IMG/VR virus record: IMGVR_UViG_3300042868_001855
Span: 1-33,493 of that record
Source of the DNA: a virus
Length of the DNA: 33,493 nucleotides
Strand: one strand, 5' to 3'
In this document: positions 6,562 to 13,032 of the stretch, piece by piece
Position numbering within the stretch: position 1 is the stretch's first letter
Layout of the letters: every line of letters starts with the position of its first letter
Program-made: the position numbers and the translations under genes
The notes under the pieces: generated by a model
What the model was told of the DNA's origin: nothing
Databases searched by the model: none
Seen by the model: only the letters and a program-made list of their open reading frames with translations

Positions 6562-9032
6562 GCACAGCACCGCAAGTACAACAACATCCTGCATCTGTTG
6601 ATGCATATATCCGACACGGTTGGTCACTCGTGCCCATTCCCGCTGGCACAAAAGGCCCCCGCACACCTGGTTGGAACCTTAAACCTAATGCTCTCAAGGC
6701 ACAGGGTGACTTGCCTCAGGGCTTTGGTATTGGCTTGGCCCACGCTTACTCGGGCACGATGGCTTTGGACATTGATGAGTGGGATAGCACCACCGTAGCA
6801 CTTAAGCTACATGGGATCGATCTTCAAGAGTTGTATGATGCAAATGATGCTGTCATCGTGGACTCGGGCAGGGCTGGTCACGGGAAACTTTTGTTTACGA
6901 TGCCTTTTGGCCTTACGCTGCCGTCTAAAAAGATCCTGATCAATGGCGTGACAGCATACGAGTTGCGCTGTGCTACGGCCAACAACCTCACGGTGCAGGA
7001 TGTCTTGCCTCCATCTATTCACCCCGAGACACAACAGCCCTACCGCTGGGCAGGTAAGGGTCACTGGACACGTTTGCCCGTGCTCCCACAGCCTTTACTT
7101 GACCTGTGGCAAGGTTTGCTGGCGCAGGACAAAGAGCGAACCATTGGTACAGGTGAGTCAATCGATGCCTCATGGGAAGACATCCGCACGGCCCTAGAAG
7201 CCATAAACCCTGATTGCTCCCGCGATGAGTGGGTCACAGTGGGCATGGCGCTTAAGTGGGCAGGCGAACAGACAGACCAGCTAGAACCTGCGCTGACGCT
7301 TTGGAACGATTGGTCAATGCCCTCTGCCAAGTACCCTGGAGAAGGTCAAATCGTTGCTCAGTGGATGAGTTTTCGCAATGACAAGGCGACTGCGGTTAAG
7401 TTAGGATCGCTGTTTCACATAGCCAAGCAACACGGATGGGTGCGCCCTATGCCTGACATTTCCACAATGTTCGCTCAAGTGGAGTCACCCGCTGACCCAA
7501 AGTCAGTCATCGTTGACCTGCGGCCAAGGCCACCGATGATGGATGTTTCTTTGTGGCCAGCCGTCATTGCTAGACGTGCAAACGAGATCGGCCAAACTGT
7601 TGGCTGTGATCCTTTAGTACCTTTGTTCGCAGGGCTTGCCGCGGTATGTGGTGTAGTCGATGCCCGTACACGGTTGGAACTTATAAAAGACTTTAAGGTT
7701 CCCCCAGTGCTGTGGCTAATGACCATTGGTGCGCCAGCAGACAAGAAGACACCAGGCTCTGCGCCTATGTTGGCTCCCTTGAAGCACCTTGAAATTGAAG
7801 ACAGACCGCGGTTTAGAAAAGAGATGCTCGACTGGGAAGGGCAGGAGGCCATGTTCGCATCAAGCAAAAAGGCCTTCCTTGATTTCTCAGCATCACCCGA
7901 GGCGCTGATGGACACCAGTCAAGCACCGTCAGTGTTTGAATTGCCACCACAACCCGTACCCCTTCGCATTACAGTGGATGACGTGACCAGTCAGAAACTG
8001 GTGCGCTTGGCAGCCGACCGTCCCCGTGGTTTGCTTTGTGCCTTAGACGAGATGAATAGCTGGGTGCGCAAACTTACCGACAAGGCCAGTGGTGAAGATC
8101 GATCCGCATGGGTCAAGGCTTATGAGTCATCCAGCTACGAAATGGATCGCGTGGGTAGTGGATCGATCTATGCTGAAAATTTGGCGGTGTCGATTTATGG
8201 CAACATCCAACCTCGTGTGTTTCGTGAAAACTTGCACAACCTTTCAGCAGATGGTCTGGTTCAGCGTTTTGTGCCTTGCATCTTAAACGGTGATTTGACC
8301 AAGAAGCCCATCGAAATACCCGATTACCTGCTGAACAAAGATCAGTGGGAACAGACTTTGCGCATCGTGTTTGCCCTGCCTGCCATGACTTACCAGTTGA
8401 GTCCAAAAGCCAAAACTGCGTACCAAGCGTTTCAAGACTGGTACGACAGCAAGCGCAACGATGAGCGCCTCTTGCAATCTGACGATACGTTCATGACGGC
8501 CTTCGGTAAGTTGGAAGGCTTAACAGGCCGTTTGATTCTTATGTTCCACCTGATCGAGTCACCCTTCAGTATGGCAGTCAGTGCAGAGCTGACCCAGCGG
8601 GTGATTCAGTTGGTTCAATCTTATGTTGTGCCTGCGTATCGGTATGCCTTGGCGGAACTGAGCGGCTCGTCCAACTTCGACACATGGCTGCGTGACTACA
8701 TCATTCAGCACGCCGATGAGTCAACAATTACCATGGCTGAGATTAAGCGGTCAGCACGCCGTCAGATTGAAAAGGTCAACGTGTGGCAACAAGACCAAAT
8801 GATCTACGGCGCGATGTATCCACTGGAGCAGGGCAGGTGGGTTATGCGAATGGATGACGGCACACGGGAGAACCAGCACCATGCTCAGTGGGCTATCAAC
8901 CCTGCGCTGGCTGTGCAGTTTAAGGATCACCGCAAAGCGGTCATCGATGCCAAGCAGCGCCAGCTTGATGAGATTTACAGGCTGTCCAGAAAAGAAAAAC
9001 CCCGAGTACACGGGGCTGAGTTGCTGGATTGA
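6558..9032 (+). CDS. Primase-helicase (prim-pol, PriCT-2, DUF3987-like)
   Basis: Multidomain replication protein of 824 aa. The N-terminal prim-pol-type primase domain covers roughly residues 15-185: GWSLVPIPAGTKGPRTPGW, then GFGIGLAH, then ALDIDEWD with the catalytic acidic pair, then SGRAGHGKLLF. A PriCT-2-like region follows (WEDIRTALEAINPDCSRDEW to FHIAKQHGW, about 200-305). The C-terminal half resembles DUF3987 helicase-like ATPases, with a degenerate P-loop (IGAPADKKTPGS) and a Walker B-like LLCALDEMNSWVRKL. It would prime and unwind phage DNA. I start it at 6558; the longer in-frame GTG start at 6486 lies inside a hairpin without an SD. It is divergent from the rest of the replication module and ends at a terminator. 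Confidence 0.88.
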   Translation: MSTAPQVQQHPASVDAYIRHGWSLVPIPAGTKGPRTPGWNLKPNALKAQGDLPQGFGIGLAHAYSGTMALDIDEWDSTTVALKLHGIDLQELYDANDAVIVDSGRAGHGKLLFTMPFGLTLPSKKILINGVTAYELRCATANNLTVQDVLPPSIHPETQQPYRWAGKGHWTRLPVLPQPLLDLWQGLLAQDKERTIGTGESIDASWEDIRTALEAINPDCSRDEWVTVGMALKWAGEQTDQLEPALTLWNDWSMPSAKYPGEGQIVAQWMSFRNDKATAVKLGSLFHIAKQHGWVRPMPDISTMFAQVESPADPKSVIVDLRPRPPMMDVSLWPAVIARRANEIGQTVGCDPLVPLFAGLAAVCGVVDARTRLELIKDFKVPPVLWLMTIGAPADKKTPGSAPMLAPLKHLEIEDRPRFRKEMLDWEGQEAMFASSKKAFLDFSASPEALMDTSQAPSVFELPPQPVPLRITVDDVTSQKLVRLAADRPRGLLCALDEMNSWVRKLTDKASGEDRSAWVKAYESSSYEMDRVGSGSIYAENLAVSIYGNIQPRVFRENLHNLSADGLVQRFVPCILNGDLTKKPIEIPDYLLNKDQWEQTLRIVFALPAMTYQLSPKAKTAYQAFQDWYDSKRNDERLLQSDDTFMTAFGKLEGLTGRLILMFHLIESPFSMAVSAELTQRVIQLVQSYVVPAYRYALAELSGSSNFDTWLRDYIIQHADESTITMAEIKRSARRQIEKVNVWQQDQMIYGAMYPLEQGRWVMRMDDGTRENQHHAQWAINPALAVQFKDHRKAVIDAKQRQLDEIYRLSRKEKPRVHGAELLD

Positions 9033-9035
9033 AAA

Positions 9036-9056
9036 GGCCCCGCGAGGGGCTTTTTT
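9036..9056. terminator. Bidirectional rho-independent terminator
   Basis: Stem GCCCC/GGGGC with loop GCGA (9037-9050) and T6 on the plus strand; the minus strand reads TTTTC after the hairpin. It lies between the convergent primase-helicase and the last gene of the accessory operon and can end both transcripts. Confidence 0.85.
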
Positions 9057-9057
9057 G

Positions 9058-9303
9058 TTAATCTCCTATTTGACGTTTGCGCCAACCTTCGGCAGTTTTC
9101 ATGTTTCGTATATAAACAGTAAAGCTGTCAATGGTGTCGGGGCCAAATACTTTCATTTTCTCAATTTCTCTAGCCACTTCTTCAAGCACAGCGTTTCTCT
9201 GTGACGGGGATACAAACACATCAAAATGATAAGGTTGCCCTTGGCGCATGGCATTTTCGTGCTCTATGCGGCTAAATTCATCGTCTTCGTCAGTGTGAAT
9301 CAT
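9058..9303 (-). CDS. Hypothetical protein, 81 aa
   Basis: Acidic N-terminus (MIHTDEDDEFSRIEHENAMR), then a predicted beta-alpha-beta section (YHFDVFVSPSQRNAVLEEVAREIEKMKVFG, DSFTVYIRNM). No family recognised. The start has AAGGAG at a good distance, and the ATG overlaps the stop of the upstream gene as ATGA. It is the last gene of the leftward operon, directly before the terminator. Confidence 0.7.
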   Translation of the reverse strand: MIHTDEDDEFSRIEHENAMRQGQPYHFDVFVSPSQRNAVLEEVAREIEKMKVFGPDTIDSFTVYIRNMKTAEGWRKRQIGD

Positions 9304-9698
9304 GTGTTCTTCTCCTTGAGTTTTGCTTCAATAGCGTTGGCAAAACTGCGACCAATGTGTGTTCCTTCAATTTGACTTAACTCCTCATACGTCAGCCCTA
9401 CCCATGTGCGCTGTGGTGGGGTGGTGTATAAACCAACGTCACCTTCTTCGGGTTCAAGCCCAAGGTTTACCCGCCAATCTTTTGCACCCGCATACGCATT
9501 GCCACGCATTACCAAAAGTTCTTTGGGGCTAATCCACGCCACAGGCTCTGGCTGTGCCAAGGCTTCTTTAATGGCAATGATAGCTAATTCAATTTCTGGC
9601 AAATGTGTCTTTCCTTTCGGGATGTAGTAGCCGTCAACGCAACTGTTTGCCACTTCCAGCGCCTCCAGCGCCAGCTTCAATGCTTCGTCTTTAGTCAT
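9300..9698 (-). CDS. Conserved phage hypothetical protein, 132 aa
   Basis: The pattern LKLALEALEVANSC, then IAIKEALAQPEPVAWISPKEL, then VGLYTTPPQRTWVGLTYEEL is one I recognise from many phage and prophage proteins of unknown function, with a helical N-terminal half and a short PEPVAW linker. There are no catalytic residues to name. It is translationally coupled at both ends: its ATG overlaps the stop of the 43-aa ORF, and its TGA overlaps the next ATG. Confidence 0.75.
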   Translation of the reverse strand: MTKDEALKLALEALEVANSCVDGYYIPKGKTHLPEIELAIIAIKEALAQPEPVAWISPKELLVMRGNAYAGAKDWRVNLGLEPEEGDVGLYTTPPQRTWVGLTYEELSQIEGTHIGRSFANAIEAKLKEKNT

Positions 9699-9826
9699 CT
9701 GGGTGCATCCTCATAGTTGTCAGGATTGAACTTAGGCTGCTTAGAGTTTTTGTCTTTAGGGTTGGGGAATGGTGGGAATGGCCAAACGGTTAACGGTTGG
9801 TTGGGAGCCTTAATCAATAGTTTCAT
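9695..9826 (-). CDS. 43-aa proline-rich small protein
   Basis: Starts MKLLIKAPNQPLTVWPFPPF and ends YEDAPR; about one residue in five is Pro. It has an AAGGA SD and ends in an ATGA overlap with the next gene, so translation is likely. Its first codons (LLIKAPNQPL) repeat the end of the upstream HTH protein (QLTKAPNQSI), because both lie in copies of the same 30-bp repeat. The ORF may have arisen by duplication of that segment. No known function. Confidence 0.55.
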   Translation of the reverse strand: MKLLIKAPNQPLTVWPFPPFPNPKDKNSKQPKFNPDNYEDAPR

Positions 9827-9905
9827 GGTTGGATTCCTTAGTCAATAGTTCGATGGCTTAACCGGCTATCGACTGGTTGGGAGCTTTAGTCAATTGTTTC
9901 GATGG
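9799..9905. repeat. Three degenerate copies of a 30-bp direct repeat
   Basis: Copies at 9799-9828, 9827-9856 and 9875-9905 share the plus-strand pattern GGTTGG, then six to seven variable bases, TTA(G/A)TCAAT(A/T)GTT and ATGG at the end. They cover the end of the HTH gene, the gap, and the start of the 43-aa ORF, including its SD and ATG. Confidence 0.75.
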
Positions 9906-10148
9906 TCGTCCCGCGCCCCGTGTGGGGGCGGCATCCGGCGGCGTGAGTGCGGCCAGCACGTTCGGGGCCAGCGCTTCGAGCGTACCCAGCACGGCCAGCA
10001 GCTGCACGGCGGCGGCGCTCGGCGCTCGTTGGCCAGCGGCCCACTTGCGGAAAGTGAAAACGGGAACACCCAGCAGGCCAGCGGCCCGGTGCTCGCTCAG
10101 TGCCAGGCGATCAGTGAAGGCCAGCAGGTCGGTTTTGAATTGTGTCAT
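9858..10148 (-). CDS. Small helix-turn-helix (XRE-like) regulator
   Basis: A 96-aa protein. Residues 3-60 hold a helical HTH pattern: TDLLAFTDRLALSEHRAAGLLG, then VPVFTFRKWAAGQRAPSAAA with the recognition helix, then VQLLAVLGTLEAL. This resembles XRE-type or transposon-associated HTH domains that read a site through a FRKW helix. The tail is Pro/Ala-rich and basic. I start at ATG 10148; upstream in-frame codons run through a terminator hairpin and are not credible. The gene lies just downstream of that terminator, so it may be expressed only by read-through. It is a candidate ligand of the repeated sites in the control region, by inference. Confidence 0.68.
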   Translation of the reverse strand: MTQFKTDLLAFTDRLALSEHRAAGLLGVPVFTFRKWAAGQRAPSAAAVQLLAVLGTLEALAPNVLAALTPPDAAPTRGAGRPSKQLTKAPNQSIAG

Positions 10149-10169
10149 TGGATCTTTAAAATTAGGGTT

Positions 10170-10196
10170 AAAAAAGCCCCGGCCTAGTGGCCGGGG
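10170..10196 (-). terminator. Strong intrinsic terminator inside the accessory operon
   Basis: On the minus strand an 8-bp stem CCCCGGCC/GGCCGGGG with loop ACTA, followed by C and T6. It lies between the 19-codon ORF and the HTH gene, and would separate, or attenuate, expression of the HTH gene and the three genes after it. Confidence 0.85.
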
Positions 10197-10212
10197 TAGA
10201 GTAGGGCAGGGT

Positions 10213-10272
10213 TTATAGATCCCAGGCAGCGGCCAGCAAGGCCACAATAGCGGCGGCGATCAGGGCGCTCAT
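10213..10272 (-). CDS. 19-aa hydrophobic microprotein
   Basis: Encodes MSALIAAAIVALLAAAWDL, a single hydrophobic helix long enough to span or lie in the inner membrane. There is no free-standing SD, but its ATG overlaps the upstream stop as ATGA (10269-10272), like the other couplings in this operon, and a strong terminator follows at once. It could be a real membrane peptide or a chance ORF; the coupling and the terminator position favour a gene. Confidence 0.45.
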   Translation of the reverse strand: MSALIAAAIVALLAAAWDL

Positions 10273-10442
10273 GCTGGGGCCGATAGCCTGGCCTCAGCTC
10301 GGCCCTGCTCGATCAGGCGGCGGGCTTCGGCGCGAAAATCTAAGGCTTCGGATTCCACCATGTGGCGCAATGTTTGAGCTGGGATCTGATCCCGCTCGAA
10401 TTGAAAACCCGCGGTAATGTATTCGGCTTCGGTGTAGTTCAT
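10269..10442 (-). CDS. Hypothetical helical protein, 57 aa
   Basis: Begins MNYTEAEYITAGFQFERDQ and is predicted all-helical, with an Arg/Glu-rich C-terminal half (ALDFRAEARRLIEQGRAEAR). I start it at 10442, where the ATG overlaps the upstream stop as ATGA and GGGAG lies eight to nine bases upstream; a start five codons earlier would lie before that SD. No family recognised. Confidence 0.65.
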   Translation of the reverse strand: MNYTEAEYITAGFQFERDQIPAQTLRHMVESEALDFRAEARRLIEQGRAEARLSAPA

Positions 10443-10690
10443 CGCTCGATCTCCCATAGGTTAACGATTTCGTCAATTGTGGCCAGCGCTTCGGCGGCGG
10501 CCCCCCGGCGCTGCTTCGCGTTCATTGTGTCGCTTGTGCTCTCGGCGATGGCTTCCAGGGCGGCCACGGCCTGCCCTAATGCTCGCTGCAGGTCGGCGAT
10601 CCTGGCAAACTGTCGGGCCGTGCCTGGGAACCCCTCAGAATAGGCCAGCGCTTCGGCCTCGGTGGCCGTTAAATTTTCAAGGTTGATCAT
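10439..10690 (-). CDS. Hypothetical helical protein, 83 aa
   Basis: Sequence MINLENLTATEAEALAYSEG, then two long Ala-rich helices (LQRALGQAVAALEAIAES, QRRGAAAEALATIDEIVNLW). The ATG has AGG ten bases upstream. It is coupled by ATGA to the next gene. No recognisable domain; probably a small oligomeric or protein-binding factor. Confidence 0.65.
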   Translation of the reverse strand: MINLENLTATEAEALAYSEGFPGTARQFARIADLQRALGQAVAALEAIAESTSDTMNAKQRRGAAAEALATIDEIVNLWEIER

Positions 10691-10692
10691 AA

Positions 10693-10890
10693 TTAAAACC
10701 TGTAATGATTGAAAACAGCTCGGGCGTCACAATGGCACTCGAGTACGTCACGGGCAATCGCGTGCCGGTGTATGCGCTGGGCACGGGTAAGCGCCTTAGG
10801 GCGCAGCTTTTTATAAAGCGCCCTTAATACCTGCTTAGGTGTAGCGCTCACGTGCAGGCGCAGGCGGTGATAGGTTCCAATGTAAATCAT
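10693..10890 (-). CDS. Basic hypothetical protein, 65 aa
   Basis: MIYIGTYHRLRLHVSATPKQ followed by VLRALYKKLRPKALTRAQRIHRHAIARDVLE. It is strongly basic and rich in Arg and His, with a possible helix-turn-helix-like centre. The SD AAAGG lies eight bases before the ATG. It follows the DUF7227-like gene after 3 bp. A nucleic-acid-binding role would fit its charge but is not shown. Confidence 0.62.
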   Translation of the reverse strand: MIYIGTYHRLRLHVSATPKQVLRALYKKLRPKALTRAQRIHRHAIARDVLECHCDARAVFNHYRF

Positions 10891-10893
10891 AAT

Positions 10894-11574
10894 TTAACCT
10901 TTCAAAATAGGGATCACGCGCCTGGCCAGCGCATCAGTTACCCGGGCACGCGATCCATGGGCACGAAACCCAATGATCACGCGGCGATCAGCTCGAGCGC
11001 AAAGCCCGCAAGTCGCGCAGGTAATATCGTCGCGGGTTTGTGCTGGGCATACGATAATTGTCCGGCCCTCTGGGGTTTCCGTCTTCTCCGGCGTATCCAT
11101 GGGCACAATGCAGGTGAGCGGCGCACGCGATACGGCGGCCAGCGCGTCGGCCTCTCCAGCATCGTCGGCGCTCAGGTTCACCGTAAAGCCCCAGTCATTC
11201 GCGCACTGTACCCAGTACAAAGCCTCAGGGCTTTTTTTGTGGGTGTACGTAAAGCCCCGGCGGCCAGTGTTCGCGGCCACAATTTCCCCCAGGGCGGCGG
11301 CGTCTACATCCTCACCGGCCCCAGGCAGATCCCCGGCCACGTTGAAGCGCCATAACTGGCCAGCGGGCAGGGCTTCGATTGACGCGCACAATTCACCCAG
11401 TGAACCGCCTCGCTGCGCTACTCGATCCCAGCTCATGCGGGTATAGTAGTCTTCGGCGTAGCAGTCAGCGCGATAATGCGGGCAGCTTTGAGGGCAGGTT
11501 TCCCGCTGGGAATAAGTCACCGGCAGCGGGCCGGTTTTGCTATTGGCCGATTTCAAAATAAAATGATATTTCAT
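10894..11574 (-). CDS. DUF7227-like cysteine-rich protein
   Basis: The largest gene of the accessory operon, 226 aa. It has an N-terminal cysteine set (C27, C31, C38 in ETCPQSCPHYRADCYAE), a middle part with repeated beta-alpha units (WRFNVAGDLPG, GFTYTHKKS, WGFTVNLSADDAGEADAL, LTCIVPMD) and a C-terminal cluster C176, C186, C189, C192 ending in VIIGFRAHG. I recognise this layout from phage proteins now called DUF7227. The paired Cys clusters and barrel-like repeats suggest a metal or Fe-S cofactor, possibly radical-SAM-related, but the N-terminal spacing (Cx3Cx6C) is not the classical Cx3Cx2C. The start overlaps the upstream stop by 4 bp, with AAGGGGG as SD. Confidence 0.72.
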   Translation of the reverse strand: MKYHFILKSANSKTGPLPVTYSQRETCPQSCPHYRADCYAEDYYTRMSWDRVAQRGGSLGELCASIEALPAGQLWRFNVAGDLPGAGEDVDAAALGEIVAANTGRRGFTYTHKKSPEALYWVQCANDWGFTVNLSADDAGEADALAAVSRAPLTCIVPMDTPEKTETPEGRTIIVCPAQTRDDITCATCGLCARADRRVIIGFRAHGSRARVTDALARRVIPILKG

Positions 11575-11714
11575 TTCTGGCCCCCTTTGAGCTGTTCGCG
11601 CAGCTGGGCCTTGCGAGCTTCTACCCGTTGTTCGCGCTCCATATCGGCGAGCGCCCTCTCATCGTCAGCGGTGAATTCCGCATAATCTTGGTCGGTGTCT
11701 TCGTATTCGTGCAT
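11571..11714 (-). CDS. Small acidic/charged helical protein, 47 aa
   Basis: From ATG 11714 the peptide begins MHEYEDTDQDYAEFTADDER and ends in a charged helix (ALADMEREQRVEARKAQLRE). This start is chosen because it carries the repeated leader found before three other genes of the operon, with GGAG eight to nine bases upstream. A longer reading from ATG 11783 (70 aa, MDLFNQFIFNRF...) is possible and would be coupled to the upstream gene with a 2-bp gap. No family recognised. Confidence 0.6.
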   Translation of the reverse strand: MHEYEDTDQDYAEFTADDERALADMEREQRVEARKAQLREQLKGGQK

Positions 11715-11747
11715 TTTTAATTCTCCGGTGTTACGGTTTACATTTAC
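11715..11747 (-). repeat. Leader repeat, copy 4 (CCGTAACACCGGAGAATTAAAA)
   Basis: On the minus strand this segment contains GTAAC, two bases, then CCGGAGAATTAAAA directly before the ATG at 11714. It is the most divergent of four copies; the others precede the genes starting at 12353, 12524 and 12972. Confidence 0.6.
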
Positions 11748-11785
11748 AAAACGGTTAAAAATAAATTGATTGAATAAATCCATGA

Positions 11786-12043
11786 TCAGGCCCTGAAATT
11801 ATCATATGACCTGATCGGGTGGCGCTTGTCGGTGTGTTTCTCGATGTACGGGGGAACCGTGCCGGCGGCCTTGTGCGCCGCAAAATATAGGCTAGCGTCA
11901 CAATCCTCTTCAAGGTAAACCGTGCGGCCCCGTTGGTAGGAATAGTGCGAAACCTGGCCAAGTATTCCCAGCTCGGCCAGCTCAGCACGTTTCACGGCAA
12001 ACCAACCGTGCCCAGGATCAGTGTAATAAATAACGGGTTTCAT
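11786..12043 (-). CDS. Conserved hypothetical protein, 85 aa
   Basis: MKPVIYYTDPGHGWFAVKRA, LGILGQVSHYSYQRG, VYLEEDCDASLYFAA and HTDKRHPIRSYDNF together match a conserved small protein I recognise from many phages and some plasmids, of unknown function. The highly conserved YTDPGHGW, YSYQRG and YLEED motifs suggest a compact alpha-beta fold. The SD AGGGG lies eight bases before the ATG. It is followed by the next gene without a promoter. Confidence 0.78.
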   Translation of the reverse strand: MKPVIYYTDPGHGWFAVKRAELAELGILGQVSHYSYQRGRTVYLEEDCDASLYFAAHKAAGTVPPYIEKHTDKRHPIRSYDNFRA

Positions 12044-12053
12044 GGCCTGCCCC

Positions 12054-12353
12054 TTATGCTTTGCGAGCGCTCACGCGCACGGTGTAGAACGGCGATCCGG
12101 TGGCCGTATGCGCCGTGATCAATTGACGCGATGGGGAAAAGTGATCAGCGATTGCGTGCCAGTCGGTGCAATCACGACCAGGGCAGAAGCTCACAGCGGC
12201 CCGGTGCATCGTGCCTTCAATGGCGGCCTGGCCTGCTTCGATCAGCACGGCCTTCAATTGATCTTCCTCGGCCTTCAGGTTTGCGATCTGGGCCTTGATC
12301 AATGCCAGGCGATCAACGGCGGCGGCCAGCATTACGGGGTTTTCGTTTTTCAT
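12054..12353 (-). CDS. Coiled-coil conserved phage protein, 99 aa
   Basis: N-terminal coiled coil (LAAAVDRLALIKAQIANLKA, continuing EEDQLKAVLIEAG) followed by a small C-terminal domain, AVSFCPGRDCTDWHAIADHF then LITAHTATGSPFYTVRVSARK. Phage proteins of this design are common near replication or early genes; the function is unknown. Its start follows leader-repeat copy 3 with CTGGAG as SD. Confidence 0.72.
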   Translation of the reverse strand: MKNENPVMLAAAVDRLALIKAQIANLKAEEDQLKAVLIEAGQAAIEGTMHRAAVSFCPGRDCTDWHAIADHFSPSRQLITAHTATGSPFYTVRVSARKA

Positions 12354-12391
12354 GATTAGATTCTCCAGGGTTACGGTTACGGGTTACAGTG
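12354..12391 (-). repeat. Leader repeat, copy 3
   Basis: On the minus strand: CACTGTAACCC, then GTAACC twice, then CTGGAGAATCTAATC up to the ATG at 12353. The GTAACC unit is tandemly amplified here. The copy includes the TAA stop of the preceding gene. Confidence 0.75.
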
Positions 12392-12524
12392 AAAATAGAA
12401 CAACAAGGATAAAACCTAAAGCGGCCAGCAGGGCAGCAGCTCCGGCCACAATGGCCAGGTCGCTGGGTTCCTCAGGCAGTGGCGCAGGGTTTAAATCGAT
12501 GTAGTGCAGATTGTGCTTGTTCAT
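12384..12524 (-). CDS. 46-aa single-span membrane protein
   Basis: A hydrophilic N-terminus (MNKHNLHYIDLNPAPLPEEP) is followed by one hydrophobic segment over residues 24-46 (LAIVAGAAALLAALGFILVV...), so it is probably tail-anchored with the N-terminus in the cytoplasm. The start at 12524 is fixed by the leader repeat and GGAG; upstream in-frame codons are not needed. A holin-like or superinfection-related role is conceivable, but there is no lysis partner nearby. Confidence 0.62.
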   Translation of the reverse strand: MNKHNLHYIDLNPAPLPEEPSDLAIVAGAAALLAALGFILVVLFSL

Positions 12525-12547
12525 GATTAGATTCTCCAGGGTTACAG
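12525..12547 (-). repeat. Leader repeat, copy 2
   Basis: On the minus strand: CACTGTAACC then CTGGAGAATCTAATC immediately before the ATG at 12524. It is identical to copy 3 over its last 20 or so bases. Confidence 0.75.
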
Positions 12548-12548
12548 T

Positions 12549-12569
12549 GGCCAGGCTTCGCGCCTGGCC
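12549..12569. other. Inverted repeat, stem-loop in the operon
   Basis: GGCCAGGC and GCCTGGCC separated by TTCGC form an 8-bp stem between two small genes. On the plus strand it is followed by GGTTTTG; on the minus strand, the direction of the genes, no T-run follows. It is more likely an RNA processing or stability hairpin than a terminator. Confidence 0.5.
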
Positions 12570-12576
12570 GGTTTTG

Positions 12577-12768
12577 TTATCGGGCAGCAGCTTCGCGCTC
12601 GGCGGCGGCCAACTCGGCCAGTACGCGATCAATCGCACTTCGCACGGCTTCAACGGTTGACGCATCACGCGCTTCGCGGTAGATAGTGTTCAAGGCCAAA
12701 CGGCGGGCCTTGGCGATCTCGTTGGCGCGATGTAGAACGATCAGGGTGGCGGGGCTATTTAAGTTCAT
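12577..12768 (-). CDS. Helical hypothetical protein, 63 aa
   Basis: MNLNSPATLIVLHRANEIAK followed by an amphipathic helical stretch (ARRLALNTIYREARDASTVE) and an Ala/Glu-rich tail. GGGAG lies nine bases before the ATG, and the gene starts 3 bp after the first gene of the operon. No family recognised. Confidence 0.6.
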   Translation of the reverse strand: MNLNSPATLIVLHRANEIAKARRLALNTIYREARDASTVEAVRSAIDRVLAELAAAEREAAAR

Positions 12769-12771
12769 GAT

Positions 12772-12972
12772 TCACTCTCCCACGTACATCAAGCAGCCAT
12801 TGCGCATTGTCAGCTCACCGCTGCTGCCTGCGCCTAGATCCTTGATCAGTGCGAGGATCTCGCCTTGGGTGCGCTTGCTGCCTGCACGGTGAATAATAGC
12901 CACGGTGCGCAACAGTGCGCTTCTACCGTGGGGCTTTGCTCTCTCGATCTGGGCTTGTTCAAATTTCGTCAT
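12772..12972 (-). CDS. First gene of the accessory operon, 66-aa hypothetical
   Basis: MTKFEQAQIERAKPHGRSAL, then LRTVAIIHRAGSKRTQGEILALIKDLG, then SGELTMRNGCLMYVGE. The central helix-turn-helix-like section could bind nucleic acid, but this is not a clear match to any family. The start carries leader-repeat copy 1 with CTGGAG as SD, about 54 bases downstream of a near-consensus promoter. Confidence 0.62.
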   Translation of the reverse strand: MTKFEQAQIERAKPHGRSALLRTVAIIHRAGSKRTQGEILALIKDLGAGSSGELTMRNGCLMYVGE

Positions 12973-12995
12973 AATGATTTCTCCAGGTTACAGTT
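12973..12995 (-). repeat. Leader repeat, copy 1
   Basis: On the minus strand: AACTGTAACCTGGAGAAATC then ATT before the ATG at 12972. It shares GTAACC and TGGAGAA with the copies before three other genes of the operon. Confidence 0.7.
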
Positions 12996-13032
12996 ACAAA
13001 TTACGGGGCCGGTTTTGTGTGCCGGTGAATGA

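Noticed and set aside
10149-10247. Extended HTH protein starting at 10247
   Set aside because: It would be translated through a strong terminator hairpin and has an implausible Pro/Cys-rich peptide.
10852-11446. Long plus-strand frames opposite the DUF7227-like gene
   Set aside because: They arise from high GC content opposite a recognisable gene with SD and operon context.
12525-12668. 94-aa reading of the single-span membrane protein
   Set aside because: The extension crosses the upstream gene and a hairpin; the ATG at 12524 carries the conserved leader and SD.
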